A DNA stretch of 64,000 nucleotides from an uncultured Oscillospiraceae bacterium (GCA_910585265.1 CAJUCA010000008.1:1-64000), one strand, 5' to 3'; shown: positions 39,053 through 48,339, counted from the stretch's first letter. Notes: generated from the letters alone by a model not told the origin. A program made the numbers and translations.

Positions 39053-41620
39053 TCAGTCAATGGCGATATCCAGCGTCTCCCCCTGGGCGGACAGCCCGAT
39101 CCGGGTCACCGGGTCGGCGTACCGCTGGATGAGCTTGGCGGCGATGGGGTCCTCCAAATCTTTCTGGATCTGGCGGCGCAGGTTCCGGGCCCCGTAGGCC
39201 GCGGAGTAGGACTTCTTCACCAGGTAGTCCAGCACGCTCTCGTCATAGGAGAAGGCGATGTTTTTCTCCTTCAGCACCCCGTCCAGCTCGGACAGCATGA
39301 TCCGGGCGATGTCCTTGAAATTGTCCTCGGTGAGCTGGTTGAAGTAGACGATCTCGTCCACCCGGTTGATGAACTCGGGCCGGAGGAAGGACTCCAGCCC
39401 CTTCATAGCCTTCTCCTTGCCCAGCTGGTTGGCGGAGCGGTCGAAGCCCAGGGAGCCGCCCTTCACGTCGCTGCCCGCGTTGGAGGTCATGACGATAACG
39501 GTATTTTCGAAATTGACCACCTTGCCGTGGGCGTCGGAGATGTGCCCGTCGTCCAGAATTTGCAGCAGCACGTTGAGCACGTCGGGGTGGGCCTTCTCGA
39601 TCTCGTCGAACAGCACCACGGTGTAGGGCTTGCGGCGGATCTTCTCGGTGAGCTGGCCCGCGTCGTCATAGCCCACGTACCCCGGCGGGGAGCCGATGAT
39701 CCGGGATACGGAGTGCTTTTCCATGAACTCGCTCATGTCCAGCCGGATCAGGGACTCGGGGGAGGAGAACAGGTCGGCGGCAAGCCGCTTCACCAGCTCG
39801 GTCTTGCCCACGCCGGTGGAGCCCACGAAGATGAAGGACACCGGCTTGTGCTTGGCGGCGATGCCCACACGGCCCCGCCGGATGGCGTTGGCCACGGCGT
39901 TCACCGCGTCGTCCTGGCCCACGATGTGCTCCTTCAGCCGCTGGTCCAGCTTGGCCAGCCGCTCGAACTCCTGTTCCTGGATGGAGGTGGCGGGTATTTT
40001 CGTCCACAGCTCGATAACCTTTGCCAGGTGGGCGGCGGTCAGCGGGGGATCCCCCTTGGCGGCCAGGGCCTCCCGCTCGCTGGTGAGCTGGGCCTGACGG
40101 CTTTTCAGCTCCGCCAGACGCTGGTAGGCCTTTTCGTTGGCGGCGGACTGCACCGCCTCCTTGTCGGCGGTGACGGCGGCCAGCTTTTCGGTGAGCTCCG
40201 CGATCTGCTTGCGGCGGCCGTCCTGCCGCTGCTGGAAGGCGGGGTCCTCCCGGTTGGGGGCCTCGGCGTCATCCCGGCTCACGGCGGTCTCCAGGGTCTC
40301 CCGCTGGCGTTTGATCCGCTGCTCCTGCTTCTGCAGCTCCTGGAGCTTGGGGTCGTTCTGCCCCCCGGTGGAGGCCAGCACCACCTCCATCTCCTTGGCG
40401 TAGTCCGCCAGCTCCTTGTCGATCTCCGCCATCCGGGCCAGCTCCTTGTTGTGGAGGTTCACGTCGGAGGACGCCTCGTCGATGAGGTCGATGGCCTTGT
40501 CGGGCAGGTATCGGTCGGTGATGTACCGCTCGCTCATGGTAACGGCCTGCCGGCAGATGTCCGGGCTGATGGCCACGTGGTGGAAGGACTCGTAATAGGG
40601 GGCGATGCCCTTCAGAATCTCCACCGAGTCGTCGATGGAGGGCTCCTCCACAATGACGGGCTGGAAGCGGCGTTCCAGGGCGGAGTCCTTCTCAATGTAC
40701 TTGCGGTACTCCGTCAGGGTGGTGGCCCCGATCACCTGGATCTCCCCCCGGCTCAGGGCGGGCTTGAGGATGTTGGCGGCGTTCATGGAGCCCTCCGCGT
40801 CCCCTGCGCCCACGATGGAGTGGACCTCGTCAATGACCAGGATGATATTGCCCAGCTTCTTCACCTCGTCGATGAGGCCCTTCATCCGGCTCTCGAACTG
40901 GCCCCGGAACTGGGTGCCCGCCACCAGGGCGGTGAGGTCCAGCAGGTAGACCTCCTTGTCCAGCAGCTTGTAGGGCACGTCCCGGTCGCAGATGCGCTGG
41001 GCCAGCCCCTCGGCGATGGCGGTCTTGCCCACGCCGGGGTCGCCGATGAGGCAGGGGTTGTTCTTCTGCCGCCGGTTCAGGATCTGGATGGTCCGCTGGA
41101 TCTCGTTGGAGCGGCCCACGATCCGGTCCAGCCCGCCCTCCTGGGCCTTCCGGGTGAGGGAGATGCAGTAGTTCTCCAGGAATTTCCGCTTGGGGCTTTG
41201 GTTCCGGTCGTTCTTGGGGGCGGCCTTGTCCTCCTTGGCGGCCCCGCCCCGCTGGACGGGGTCCCGGTCGGGCGCGCTGTCCGACGCGCCGCCGAACAGC
41301 TTGCTGAGGAAGGGGAAGGTGGCGGTACGGCCCTCGTCCTCCTCCTCGTCGTCCCCGGAGCCGTCGCCGTCCTCTCCGGCGGGGGCCAGGCCCTCCGGCT
41401 CCTCCGCGCCGCCGAAGGCGGACATCATCTCGGTGGAGATGGACTCCAGATCCTCGTCGGAAATGCCCATCTTCTTCATCATATCGTCCACCGGCTTGAT
41501 GCCCAGCTCCCGGGCGCACTTGAGGCACAGGCCCTCGTTTTTGGTATCGCCGCCCTCAATTTTCGTTATAAAGACAACCGCCACGTTCTTCTGGCAGCGG
41601 GTGCACATGGTTGGCCGCAT
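39053..41620 (-). CDS. ClpE/ClpC-like AAA+ unfoldase with N-terminal zinc finger
   Basis: An 855-residue Hsp100 protein. Instead of Clp N-repeats it starts with a zinc-finger-like CxxC...CxxC (Cys6, Cys9, Cys32, Cys35) and an acidic linker (about 80-110). Two AAA+ modules follow: Walker A GDPGVGKT (193-200) and GSTGVGKT (about 575-582), Walker B segments ILVIDEVH and VVLFDEIEK, with a coiled-coil middle domain of about 110 residues (about 440-545). It should unfold substrates for ClpP. The zinc finger fits ClpE; no ctsR or mcsAB genes are adjacent, unlike the clpC operon. Last gene of a long minus-strand run. Confidence 0.9.
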   Translation of the reverse strand: MRPTMCTRCQKNVAVVFITKIEGGDTKNEGLCLKCARELGIKPVDDMMKKMGISDEDLESISTEMMSAFGGAEEPEGLAPAGEDGDGSGDDEEEDEGRTATFPFLSKLFGGASDSAPDRDPVQRGGAAKEDKAAPKNDRNQSPKRKFLENYCISLTRKAQEGGLDRIVGRSNEIQRTIQILNRRQKNNPCLIGDPGVGKTAIAEGLAQRICDRDVPYKLLDKEVYLLDLTALVAGTQFRGQFESRMKGLIDEVKKLGNIILVIDEVHSIVGAGDAEGSMNAANILKPALSRGEIQVIGATTLTEYRKYIEKDSALERRFQPVIVEEPSIDDSVEILKGIAPYYESFHHVAISPDICRQAVTMSERYITDRYLPDKAIDLIDEASSDVNLHNKELARMAEIDKELADYAKEMEVVLASTGGQNDPKLQELQKQEQRIKRQRETLETAVSRDDAEAPNREDPAFQQRQDGRRKQIAELTEKLAAVTADKEAVQSAANEKAYQRLAELKSRQAQLTSEREALAAKGDPPLTAAHLAKVIELWTKIPATSIQEQEFERLAKLDQRLKEHIVGQDDAVNAVANAIRRGRVGIAAKHKPVSFIFVGSTGVGKTELVKRLAADLFSSPESLIRLDMSEFMEKHSVSRIIGSPPGYVGYDDAGQLTEKIRRKPYTVVLFDEIEKAHPDVLNVLLQILDDGHISDAHGKVVNFENTVIVMTSNAGSDVKGGSLGFDRSANQLGKEKAMKGLESFLRPEFINRVDEIVYFNQLTEDNFKDIARIMLSELDGVLKEKNIAFSYDESVLDYLVKKSYSAAYGARNLRRQIQKDLEDPIAAKLIQRYADPVTRIGLSAQGETLDIAID

Positions 41621-41777
41621 GATATCGCTCCTTTCGGGAGAACAGTACGTTCAGGGTTTGTTCGCAGTTTTTCAGTACCTTATCAGATAAATATGAACAC
41701 GTCATGAATTTTAGAGTGGTAATTTTCCGCGGGGCAGGGAAAATCCCGTCCCTTTTCATCTTGCAGGAAGGAAACCC

Positions 41778-42476
41778 TCACTTGGGCAGGCCCGCCAGCA
41801 GCTCCCACAGCCTATCCACCGTGAACAGGGACAGCACCGGGGTGTCCGGATGGGCGGGGATCACGCCGGACATCTGGCCCAGCCACACCAGGATAATGGT
41901 CAGCAGCGCGCCCTTCACCAGCCCGAACAGCAGCCCCCCCGCCAGATTCACCTCGGACAGCAGGGGCAGCTTGAAGGCCATGTCCAGGGCGTGGCTGGCC
42001 AGGAACCAGGCCACCTGCACCGCCAGGAACACGATGGCGAACAGCAGCGCGCGGGCGATCCCTCCCGCCAGGTAGTTGGCCAGGGCGTCCACCGGGGTGG
42101 CCCAGTGCTCCTCCTCCACCGCGTCCTGCTCCACCCCCTCCCGCAGGAAGGTGGAGAAGCCCTCGAACAGCCCGTTCGCCTCCACCGAGGCGAACAGCTC
42201 CTGGAGGGTGTAGCCGGGGCCTTCGTCCTCCTCCCCGTCCCCGTCCTGGTCGGTGGTCACCGGATGGGGAGCCACCTTCTGGAAGCTCTGGGCGATGACC
42301 GGGCGGATGATGTTGGCCACCGGCGGGGCGAATTGATCCGCCACGAACTGGGCGGCGAAAAAGGCCACGAACACCGCCGCCAGCCCGCACAGGGACAGCA
42401 CCAGCCCCTTGGCGGCCCCCCGCCACGCGAAAAAGGCCAGCAGGGCCACAATCGCAATGTCAAACAGAACAGTCAT
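41778..42476 (-). CDS. CvpA-family membrane protein
   Basis: The 232-residue protein opens with a hydrophobic DIAIVALLAFFAWRGAAKGLVLSL segment (CvpA pattern xDxxxxxxLxxxxxxGxxxG), has four to five membrane helices, and an acidic insertion (about 77-87, DQDGDGEEDEGP). CvpA proteins are linked to colicin V production in Enterobacteria and to cell-envelope functions elsewhere. It lies downstream of the propeller-protein gene on the same strand. Confidence 0.82.
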   Translation of the reverse strand: MTVLFDIAIVALLAFFAWRGAAKGLVLSLCGLAAVFVAFFAAQFVADQFAPPVANIIRPVIAQSFQKVAPHPVTTDQDGDGEEDEGPGYTLQELFASVEANGLFEGFSTFLREGVEQDAVEEEHWATPVDALANYLAGGIARALLFAIVFLAVQVAWFLASHALDMAFKLPLLSEVNLAGGLLFGLVKGALLTIILVWLGQMSGVIPAHPDTPVLSLFTVDRLWELLAGLPK

Positions 42477-42534
42477 AAAATCCTCCTTCTCCCGCGAATT
42501 GCGGGCCCCCCAAACAGAAGATATATGGATGGCG

Positions 42535-43710
42535 TCAGGGAATATAGAACCCCGCGCCCTCCGCCGAGATCAGGATGGCGGACCCGTCCGGCACCAGCAG
42601 GACGGTCCTGGCCCCCTTGGTGCCCTTGAGGGAGCTGTAAAGCTCCAGCTCCTGGGTGTAGATGTCCAGCCGGTCCCCGGTGAGGACGGCCACGTACCGC
42701 CCCGCCGTGGAGATGGACATGACCTGCTCGCTGAGGGCCAGGGAGCGGCGGGTGCCGTCCTGGTCCACCACCCACAGCTCCGCCTGGCTGCCCGCCCGGT
42801 ATTTGCCCAGCAGGACGGCGGCGAAGCCGTCCCCGCTGAGGGTATACCGCCGCAGGTACTGGTTCTGCCAGTCCACGGAGACGGTGTTCCCGTCGTGGTC
42901 GCTGATGGTCATCCCCCGGTCGCTGAGGGCCCACACCGCCCCGGCGGTGTGCCGCAGGTCCAGGGCCACCCCGCCCCCCAGGGAGGCGGACACGTCCGCC
43001 TCATAGCTTCCGCTGGCGTAATTCATGGCGTACAGCTCCAGCCCGGTGGCGAACGCGCCGTCCCGCTGGCCCACGGTGAGGGTGGCCAGGGTGCGCCCGT
43101 CGTCGGACAGGGCGGCGTCCATCACAAAGGCGGAGGTGAGGTTGACGCTCATCACCGGGTCGTAGGCGGCGTTATACACCGTCACCTTCCCCCGGTAGCC
43201 CGCCGCCTGGGTGACCACCGTGAGCTGGCCGTTTTTGTTCAGCCGGGCGGACAGGATGCCCTCCAGCCCCTCCGCCGACCACACCAGGGACCGCTGCCCC
43301 AATATGTACAGGGAGCTGCCCCCCGCGTCGTACACCACCGCCAGGGAGCCGTTGGAGTTCACCACCGGGTTCTCCATGCTGACCTGCTGGTTGATGTACC
43401 GGGTGCCGCTGCCGGAGTAGAGGGAGATGGCGTGCTCCGAGCATACCAGCAGGTCCCCGTCCAGGGCGGCGAAGGTGCAGCTCAGATCGCCGTCGTAGCG
43501 GAAGGCTTCCGCCTGCCCGCTGTCGCTCCGGGTGAGGGAGAGGTAGTGGAACCAACGCTTCGCGCTGTCCAGGTTCAGCCGGTCCCGGAAGGCCACCAGC
43601 ACCACCAGGGACAGCCCCACCGCCAGCACCACCAGGGTGGCGATGAGCCGCACCAGGAAGCCGGACAGCCGGGAGGGCTTTTTTTGCTGTTTTTGGTTTT
43701 GCTCGTCCAT
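42535..43710 (-). CDS. DUF5711-like membrane-anchored beta-propeller protein
   Basis: A 391-residue protein: short Lys/Gln-rich cytoplasmic N-terminus, one membrane helix (about 21-44), and an extracytoplasmic region of repeating beta-strand units (VYDAGGSSLYIL, VTVYNAAY, ALSDDGRTLATL, LYAMNYASG) indicative of a beta-propeller. This resembles DUF5711 of clostridia, function unknown. It precedes cvpA in the same direction. Confidence 0.78.
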   Translation of the reverse strand: MDEQNQKQQKKPSRLSGFLVRLIATLVVLAVGLSLVVLVAFRDRLNLDSAKRWFHYLSLTRSDSGQAEAFRYDGDLSCTFAALDGDLLVCSEHAISLYSGSGTRYINQQVSMENPVVNSNGSLAVVYDAGGSSLYILGQRSLVWSAEGLEGILSARLNKNGQLTVVTQAAGYRGKVTVYNAAYDPVMSVNLTSAFVMDAALSDDGRTLATLTVGQRDGAFATGLELYAMNYASGSYEADVSASLGGGVALDLRHTAGAVWALSDRGMTISDHDGNTVSVDWQNQYLRRYTLSGDGFAAVLLGKYRAGSQAELWVVDQDGTRRSLALSEQVMSISTAGRYVAVLTGDRLDIYTQELELYSSLKGTKGARTVLLVPDGSAILISAEGAGFYIP

Positions 43711-43723
43711 AGAACCCCCGCCG

Positions 43724-44170
43724 TTACAGTGGCTTGGATAGGTAAATCATGTCCACTAACTGTATGCCCCCCTCGAAGATGGGGTGGTCGTAGTGGTCGG
43801 TAAAAAAGCTGGGCACCACATGGGAGCGGCGGAAGCCGCAGGCCTCGTAAAAGGGGATGGTGAGGGGACTGTCCCCGGTGCCCACCAGCAGGCGGCGGTA
43901 CTGTCCCCGGTAGGCCTCCGCCAGGAAGTCCACCAGCCGCCGCCCGTAGCCCCGCCGCTGGTATTCGGGAGCCGCCGCCAGGTTTTTCAGCTCCAGCGTG
44001 CCCTCCCCCTCGTCGGTGACAACGCACACGGCCCGGACAGATGCTCCGTCCTTTAGGGCGTACATGGTGCCCCGCTCCAGGTAGCGGTCGATCATGTCCT
44101 CCTGCTCGTCCGCCAGCAGCAGGAGGGGCAGGTATTGCTTTTTGTCAGCTTTGACTTCGAAAATGTTCAC
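43724..44170 (-). CDS. GNAT-family N-acetyltransferase
   Basis: A 148-residue acetyltransferase with the acetyl-CoA motif LAAAPEYQRRGYGRRLVDFL (about 65-84) and PFYEACGFRR (motif B). Substrate unknown. The start codon is GTG at 44170 and overlaps, as GTGA, the stop codon of a truA 3' remnant, indicating that it was once translationally coupled to a truA gene. Confidence 0.88.
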   Translation of the reverse strand: MNIFEVKADKKQYLPLLLLADEQEDMIDRYLERGTMYALKDGASVRAVCVVTDEGEGTLELKNLAAAPEYQRRGYGRRLVDFLAEAYRGQYRRLLVGTGDSPLTIPFYEACGFRRSHVVPSFFTDHYDHPIFEGGIQLVDMIYLSKPL

Positions 44171-44214
44171 AGCACGTCCTCGTCATACCATAGGTTGGTC
44201 TGTATAAGCTGTCC
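44167..44214 (-). pseudogene. truA: Remnant of a second truA 3' end
   Basis: Read on the minus strand, 44199-44167 encodes TNLWYDEDVL and a stop, identical in protein to the C-terminus of the intact truA ending at 44251. The last 34 bases differ at four positions, all synonymous, and weaker homology with a one-base frameshift extends to about 44214. The bases 44215-44250 are unrelated to truA and contain a tRNA T-arm-like stretch (GTTCAAATCCCGC). Confidence 0.8.
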
Positions 44215-44250
44215 AGCGGGATTTGAACTCGCGGGAACCGGGCAAAGCCC

Positions 44251-45006
44251 TCACAGCACATCTTCATCATACCACAGGTTGGTCATATACAGGCCGTCCG
44301 GCGGCGCGGTAGGCCCCGCCAGGGTGCGGTTGCGGGCCGCCAGGATGGCGGGTATGTCCTCCGGGTCCAGCTTGCCCTCGGCGGCGTAGATGCAGGTGCC
44401 CACCATGGCCCGCACCATATTATACAGGAACCCGTCGGCGCACACCCGGCAGTCAATAATGTCCCCGTGCCGCTCAATCTCGAAGTAGTGGACGGTGCGG
44501 ACGGTGGTGCGGGTCTCGGTGCCCACCGAGCGGACAGCGGCAAAGTCGTGGGTGCCCACGAACTGCCGGGCCGCCGCCGCCATCACCCGCTCGTCCAGCA
44601 GCCTGGGATAGAACCACACCCGGTTCACGTAAAAGGGGTCCCGGATGCGGGAGTTGTAAATTTTATAGGTGTACTCCTTCTTCCGGCAGGAGCCGATGGC
44701 GTTGAAGCCGTCGGGCACCACCGTGGCCTTGTAGACGGAGACATCGTCCGGCAGCCGGGTGTTCACCGCCAGGGGGAGCCGCGCCGCCGGGATGCCGGAG
44801 GTGGTGCGGAAATTGGCCACATACACCTGGGCGTGGACCCCCGCGTCGGTGCGGCCCGCCCCGGTGACCCGCACCGGGTGGCCCACCACGGAGGCCAGCG
44901 CGTGTTCCAGCACCTCCGCCACGGTGACGGCGTTCTTCTGCACCTGCCAGCCGTGGTAGGCGGTGCCGGTATAGCTCAGCCGCAGGGCGATATTGCGCGG
45001 TTCCAT
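44251..45006 (-). CDS. truA: tRNA pseudouridine(38-40) synthase
   Basis: A 251-residue enzyme isomerising uridines 38-40 in tRNA anticodon arms. The catalytic Asp is in GRTDAGVHA (about 51-59); DDVSV, KKEYTYKI and DGFLYNMVRAMVGT are further TruA motifs. It follows ecfT by 28 bases, the usual ecfA-ecfA2-ecfT-truA order of Firmicutes. The 3' end has a partial duplicate downstream. Confidence 0.95.
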   Translation of the reverse strand: MEPRNIALRLSYTGTAYHGWQVQKNAVTVAEVLEHALASVVGHPVRVTGAGRTDAGVHAQVYVANFRTTSGIPAARLPLAVNTRLPDDVSVYKATVVPDGFNAIGSCRKKEYTYKIYNSRIRDPFYVNRVWFYPRLLDERVMAAAARQFVGTHDFAAVRSVGTETRTTVRTVHYFEIERHGDIIDCRVCADGFLYNMVRAMVGTCIYAAEGKLDPEDIPAILAARNRTLAGPTAPPDGLYMTNLWYDEDVL

Positions 45007-45034
45007 AGCCCCGCCGCCTTTCCATTCAAGTTGA

Positions 45035-45841
45035 TTACAGCCCGAACCGCCCCAGCACGCCCACCGCCACCGCCAGGATCAGCGCGCCCGCCATAAACAG
45101 CACGTCCCCGGGGCGGTAGTGGAGCTGCTTCATCCGGGTGCGGCCCTCGCCGCCGTGGTAGCAGCGGCACTCCATGGCGGTGGCCAGCTCGTCCGCCCGC
45201 CGGAAGGCGGAGATGAACAGCGGCACCAGCAGGGGGATGAGGGCCTTCGCCCGCTGGGCCAGGTTGCCGGAGTCGAAGTCCGCCCCCCTGGCCCGCTGGG
45301 CGGACATGATCTTGTCCGTCTCCTCGATGAGGGTGGGGATGAACCGCAGGGCGATGGACATCATCATGGACAGCTCGTGGACGGGCACCCGGACCGCCTT
45401 CAGCGGACCCAGCAGGCTCTCCAGCCCGTCGGTCAGCTCCAGGGGGGAGGTGGTGTAGGTCAGCAGGAAGGTGCAGGAGATCAGCATCAGGATGCGCACC
45501 ACCATAAAGACGGCGTGGACAATGCCCTCCCGGGTGATGTTGAAGATCCAGAAGGACACCAGCGGCTCGCCGGGGGTGTAGAGGATATTCAGCAGGGCGG
45601 TGAACACCAGGATGAACACCACCGGCTTCATGCCCCGCAGCAGGGCCTTGAGCTTGACGGTGGACGCCGCCACCACCCCCGCCAGCACCGCCAGCAGGAC
45701 GCCGTAGGTCACCAGCCACTGGGCCAGGAACAGGGCCACGATGTAGCAGGTCATGGCGGTGAGCTTGGCCCGGGGGTCCAGGCGGTGGATGGGGGATTTC
45801 CCCGGGAAATACTGGCCCAGGGTGATATCTCTGAGTGCCAT
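45035..45841 (-). CDS. ecfT: ECF transporter transmembrane subunit EcfT
   Basis: The 268-residue membrane protein has the EcfT opening (DITLGQYFPGKSPIHRLDPRAKL, named by its DPRAKL core), five to six helices and the coupling-helix motif RARGADFD (about 183-190; ARG motif). It links the two ATPases to vitamin-specific S components encoded elsewhere. It overlaps ecfA2 by one base. Confidence 0.94.
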   Translation of the reverse strand: MALRDITLGQYFPGKSPIHRLDPRAKLTAMTCYIVALFLAQWLVTYGVLLAVLAGVVAASTVKLKALLRGMKPVVFILVFTALLNILYTPGEPLVSFWIFNITREGIVHAVFMVVRILMLISCTFLLTYTTSPLELTDGLESLLGPLKAVRVPVHELSMMMSIALRFIPTLIEETDKIMSAQRARGADFDSGNLAQRAKALIPLLVPLFISAFRRADELATAMECRCYHGGEGRTRMKQLHYRPGDVLFMAGALILAVAVGVLGRFGL

Positions 45842-46707
45842 TACACGCCCTCCTTCCGGTGGAGGGCGGCCAGCACGGCCTCCCGGGCCTGGGGGATGGT
45901 GTAGACCGACGGGGGCACGTCCACCCCCATGGAGCGCAGGCGGGCGAACACCCGCGTCATGGCGGGCACGCCCAGGCCCATGGCCTCCAGCTCCGGCCCG
46001 TGGGCAAAGACCTCCTCCGGGGGGCCGGAGAAGGGGATGGTCCCCTTGCGGATCACCACCAGCCGCCCCGCCTCCCGGGCCACCTCCTCCATGGAGTGGG
46101 ACACCAGGATTACACAGGCGTTTTTCTCCTCATGGTAGGTGCGGATGTTGTCCAGAATCCGGGCGGAGCCGGAGGGGTCCAGCCCCGCCGTGGGCTCGTC
46201 CAGCACCAGCACGGACGGCTCCATGGCGATGACGCCCGCGATGGCCACCCGGCGTTTCTGCCCGCCGGACAGGTCGAAGGGGGACTTCTCCAGCACACCC
46301 GGCTCCAGCCCTACAAAGCGGGCGGACTGGCGTACCCGGCGGTCGATCTCGTCCTTGTCCAGCCCCATGTTCTTGGGGCCGAAGGCGATATCCTGGTACA
46401 CCGTCTCCTCAAAGAGCTGGTACTCCGGGTACTGGAACACCAGCCCCACCTGGCAGCGGACCTGCCGGGTGCGGTCCTTGGACTCCCAGATGTCCGTGCC
46501 GTCAAAGAGCACCTGGCCGGAGGTGGGCTTCAGCAGGCCGTTGAGGTGCTGGATCAGGGTGGACTTCCCAGACCCGGTGCGGCCGATGATGGCCAGATAC
46601 TCCCCAGGCTGGGCGGAAAAGTCCACGCTGTCCAGGGCGGTGTGCTGGAAGGGGGTGCCCTGGCTGTAGGTGTGGGTCAGTTGTTTGGTTTCGATGATAG
46701 CTGCCAT
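45841..46707 (-). CDS. ecfA2: ECF transporter ATPase EcfA2
   Basis: A 288-residue ATPase with Walker A GRTGSGKST (42-50), Q-loop VFQYPEYQLFEETV (the YPEYQLF variant typical of EcfA2), signature LSGGQKRR and Walker B VLVLDEPTAGLD. It energises vitamin uptake with EcfA1 and EcfT. It is normally adjacent to ecfA1; here two unrelated genes lie between. Confidence 0.94.
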   Translation of the reverse strand: MAAIIETKQLTHTYSQGTPFQHTALDSVDFSAQPGEYLAIIGRTGSGKSTLIQHLNGLLKPTSGQVLFDGTDIWESKDRTRQVRCQVGLVFQYPEYQLFEETVYQDIAFGPKNMGLDKDEIDRRVRQSARFVGLEPGVLEKSPFDLSGGQKRRVAIAGVIAMEPSVLVLDEPTAGLDPSGSARILDNIRTYHEEKNACVILVSHSMEEVAREAGRLVVIRKGTIPFSGPPEEVFAHGPELEAMGLGVPAMTRVFARLRSMGVDVPPSVYTIPQAREAVLAALHRKEGV

Positions 46708-46760
46708 GTAGAAACTCCTTGAAATGGAGATGGTGTGCGAAAGGAAGGGGAAGCAGAAAG

Positions 46761-47201
46761 CTACCTCCCTGCGGATAACCGGCAGTTCAGCTCATAAAGC
46801 GCGGTTTTGTTGGAATCCCACGTCAGGCGGGACATGGCGTCGTGGTAACTCAGCCATTCGCAGCCAAGGTGTTCCCCGGACAGCGTTATGCCGGAGCCGC
46901 ATTCAAAAGCAAAATGATATTCGGGCAGGACAAAGGTGTTTGGGCTCCAATGCTTTCGATGATATTCGGAAATCACATCCGCGGGGACATACGCCATGGA
47001 AACCAGCTCGGTGATACGGTTTGCCTGTATCCCCGTTTCCTCTGAAATTTCCCGGGCGGCGGCTTCTAACGGCGTTTCGGCATCCTCTCCCCCGCCCGCG
47101 ACAAACTGCCACTGGTCATTATCGGCGCGGCGGAGTACGCAGAACTCCAGGGCAGGATGTTTCCGGTATGGAATTGCCAATATCTGAAAGGGTGCTCTCA
47201 T
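46761..47201 (-). CDS. NUDIX hydrolase
   Basis: A 146-residue protein with a complete Nudix box from Gly36 to about Ile58 (GGGEDAETPLEAAAREISEE within). It should hydrolyse a nucleoside-diphosphate-linked substrate; WQFVAGGGE resembles dihydroneopterin/dATP pyrophosphohydrolases. The gene is AT-richer than its neighbours and interrupts the ecfA1-ecfA2 pair, suggesting insertion. Confidence 0.9.
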   Translation of the reverse strand: MRAPFQILAIPYRKHPALEFCVLRRADNDQWQFVAGGGEDAETPLEAAAREISEETGIQANRITELVSMAYVPADVISEYHRKHWSPNTFVLPEYHFAFECGSGITLSGEHLGCEWLSYHDAMSRLTWDSNKTALYELNCRLSAGR

Positions 47202-47228
47202 TCCAATCCCTCCTCACAAGGGAATGCG

Positions 47229-47453
47229 TCAGTCGTTCTTTTCAAAGATCCCCCACACCGCGATAACAAGGCCCAGGATCGCGATACCAATAAAAATACA
47301 GAGCGCGGGCATAAGGCCATACTGCGACAGATTCCAGAGGGAAGAACGCATCCCGTTGTTCGTCCAATCATTTGCCATAGTTCCCCCCAGGAGGATCGCG
47401 GCGGAAAGCAGCCCCGCAAGGAGCATGGCAGAACCCAAAACCACTTTTTTCAT
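47229..47453 (-). CDS. Small two-helix membrane protein
   Basis: A 74-residue protein with hydrophobic segments at about 5-25 and 47-69, separated by a short polar loop. No family recognised. It lies in the same AT-richer insert as the NUDIX gene, 27 bases upstream of it, so the two probably form one inserted unit. Confidence 0.7.
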   Translation of the reverse strand: MKKVVLGSAMLLAGLLSAAILLGGTMANDWTNNGMRSSLWNLSQYGLMPALCIFIGIAILGLVIAVWGIFEKND

Positions 47454-47490
47454 ATCAATTGATTCTCCTTTTTGCTGCCGCCTTGCAACC

Positions 47491-48336
47491 CTACGCCAGC
47501 AGCTTCTTCAAAACCCTGGCGCACTCATCCACCGTCAGCGCGGTGAGGGGCACGTCCACCCCCGCCTGCCGCAGCTCGTACAGCAGGGCCACCGGCTCGG
47601 GCACCTCCAGCCCCAGGGAGCGCAGGCCGTCCACGTTCTGGAACACCTGCTCCGGACTGTCGTCCGCCATGATGTGCCCGTCGTGCATGACGATGAGCCT
47701 GTCGGCCTGGGCGGCCTCGTCCATGTGGTGGGTGATGAGCACCACGGTGATGCCCTGTTCCCGGTTGAGCCGCTTCACGGTGTCCAGCACCTCCCGGCGG
47801 CCCGCCGGGTCCAGCATGGCGGTGGGCTCGTCCAGCACGATGCACTCCGGGCGCATAGCCAGCACCCCGGCGATGGCCACCCGCTGCTTCTGGCCCCCGG
47901 ACAGGAGATGGGGGGCGTGGCGGGCGTACTCCGTCATGCCCACGGCGGCCAGGGCGGAATCCACCCGCGCCCGGATCTCCTCCGAGGGCACGCCCAGGTT
48001 CTCCGGGCCGAAGGCCACGTCCTCCTCCACCACGCTGGCCACGATCTGGTTGTCCGGGTTCTGGAACACCATGCCCACCCGGCGGCGTATGTCCAGCAGG
48101 AGGTTTTCGTCGCAGGTGTCCATGCCGTCCACGTACGCCTTGCCTCCGGAGGGCAGGAGGATGGCGTTGAAGTGCTTGGCCAGGGTGGACTTGCCCGACC
48201 CGTTGTGGCCCAGCACCGCCACGAACTCCCCCCGCCGGACGGACAGGGTGAGGCCGTCCAGCACCGTGGGGGCCGCGCCCTCGGCGGTGGTGTAGCGGAA
48301 GGTGAGGTTTTCAGTTTTTAAGATGGGCTGGGACAT
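47491..48336 (-). CDS. ecfA1: ECF transporter ATPase EcfA1
   Basis: A 281-residue ATPase with GHNGSGKST (43-51), Q-loop VFQNPDNQIVASVVEEDVAFG (EcfA1-type NPDNQ), signature LSGGQKQR, Walker B IVLDEPTAMLD and H-loop ITHHMDE. Partner of EcfA2/EcfT. It starts 3 bases after the VanZ-like gene. Confidence 0.94.
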   Translation of the reverse strand: MSQPILKTENLTFRYTTAEGAAPTVLDGLTLSVRRGEFVAVLGHNGSGKSTLAKHFNAILLPSGGKAYVDGMDTCDENLLLDIRRRVGMVFQNPDNQIVASVVEEDVAFGPENLGVPSEEIRARVDSALAAVGMTEYARHAPHLLSGGQKQRVAIAGVLAMRPECIVLDEPTAMLDPAGRREVLDTVKRLNREQGITVVLITHHMDEAAQADRLIVMHDGHIMADDSPEQVFQNVDGLRSLGLEVPEPVALLYELRQAGVDVPLTALTVDECARVLKKLLA

Positions 48337-48339
48337 AGA

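Noticed and set aside
44215..44250. tRNA T-arm-like sequence GTTCAAATCCCGC on the minus strand
   Set aside because: No matching D-arm, anticodon arm or acceptor partner could be found around it, so no tRNA is called.
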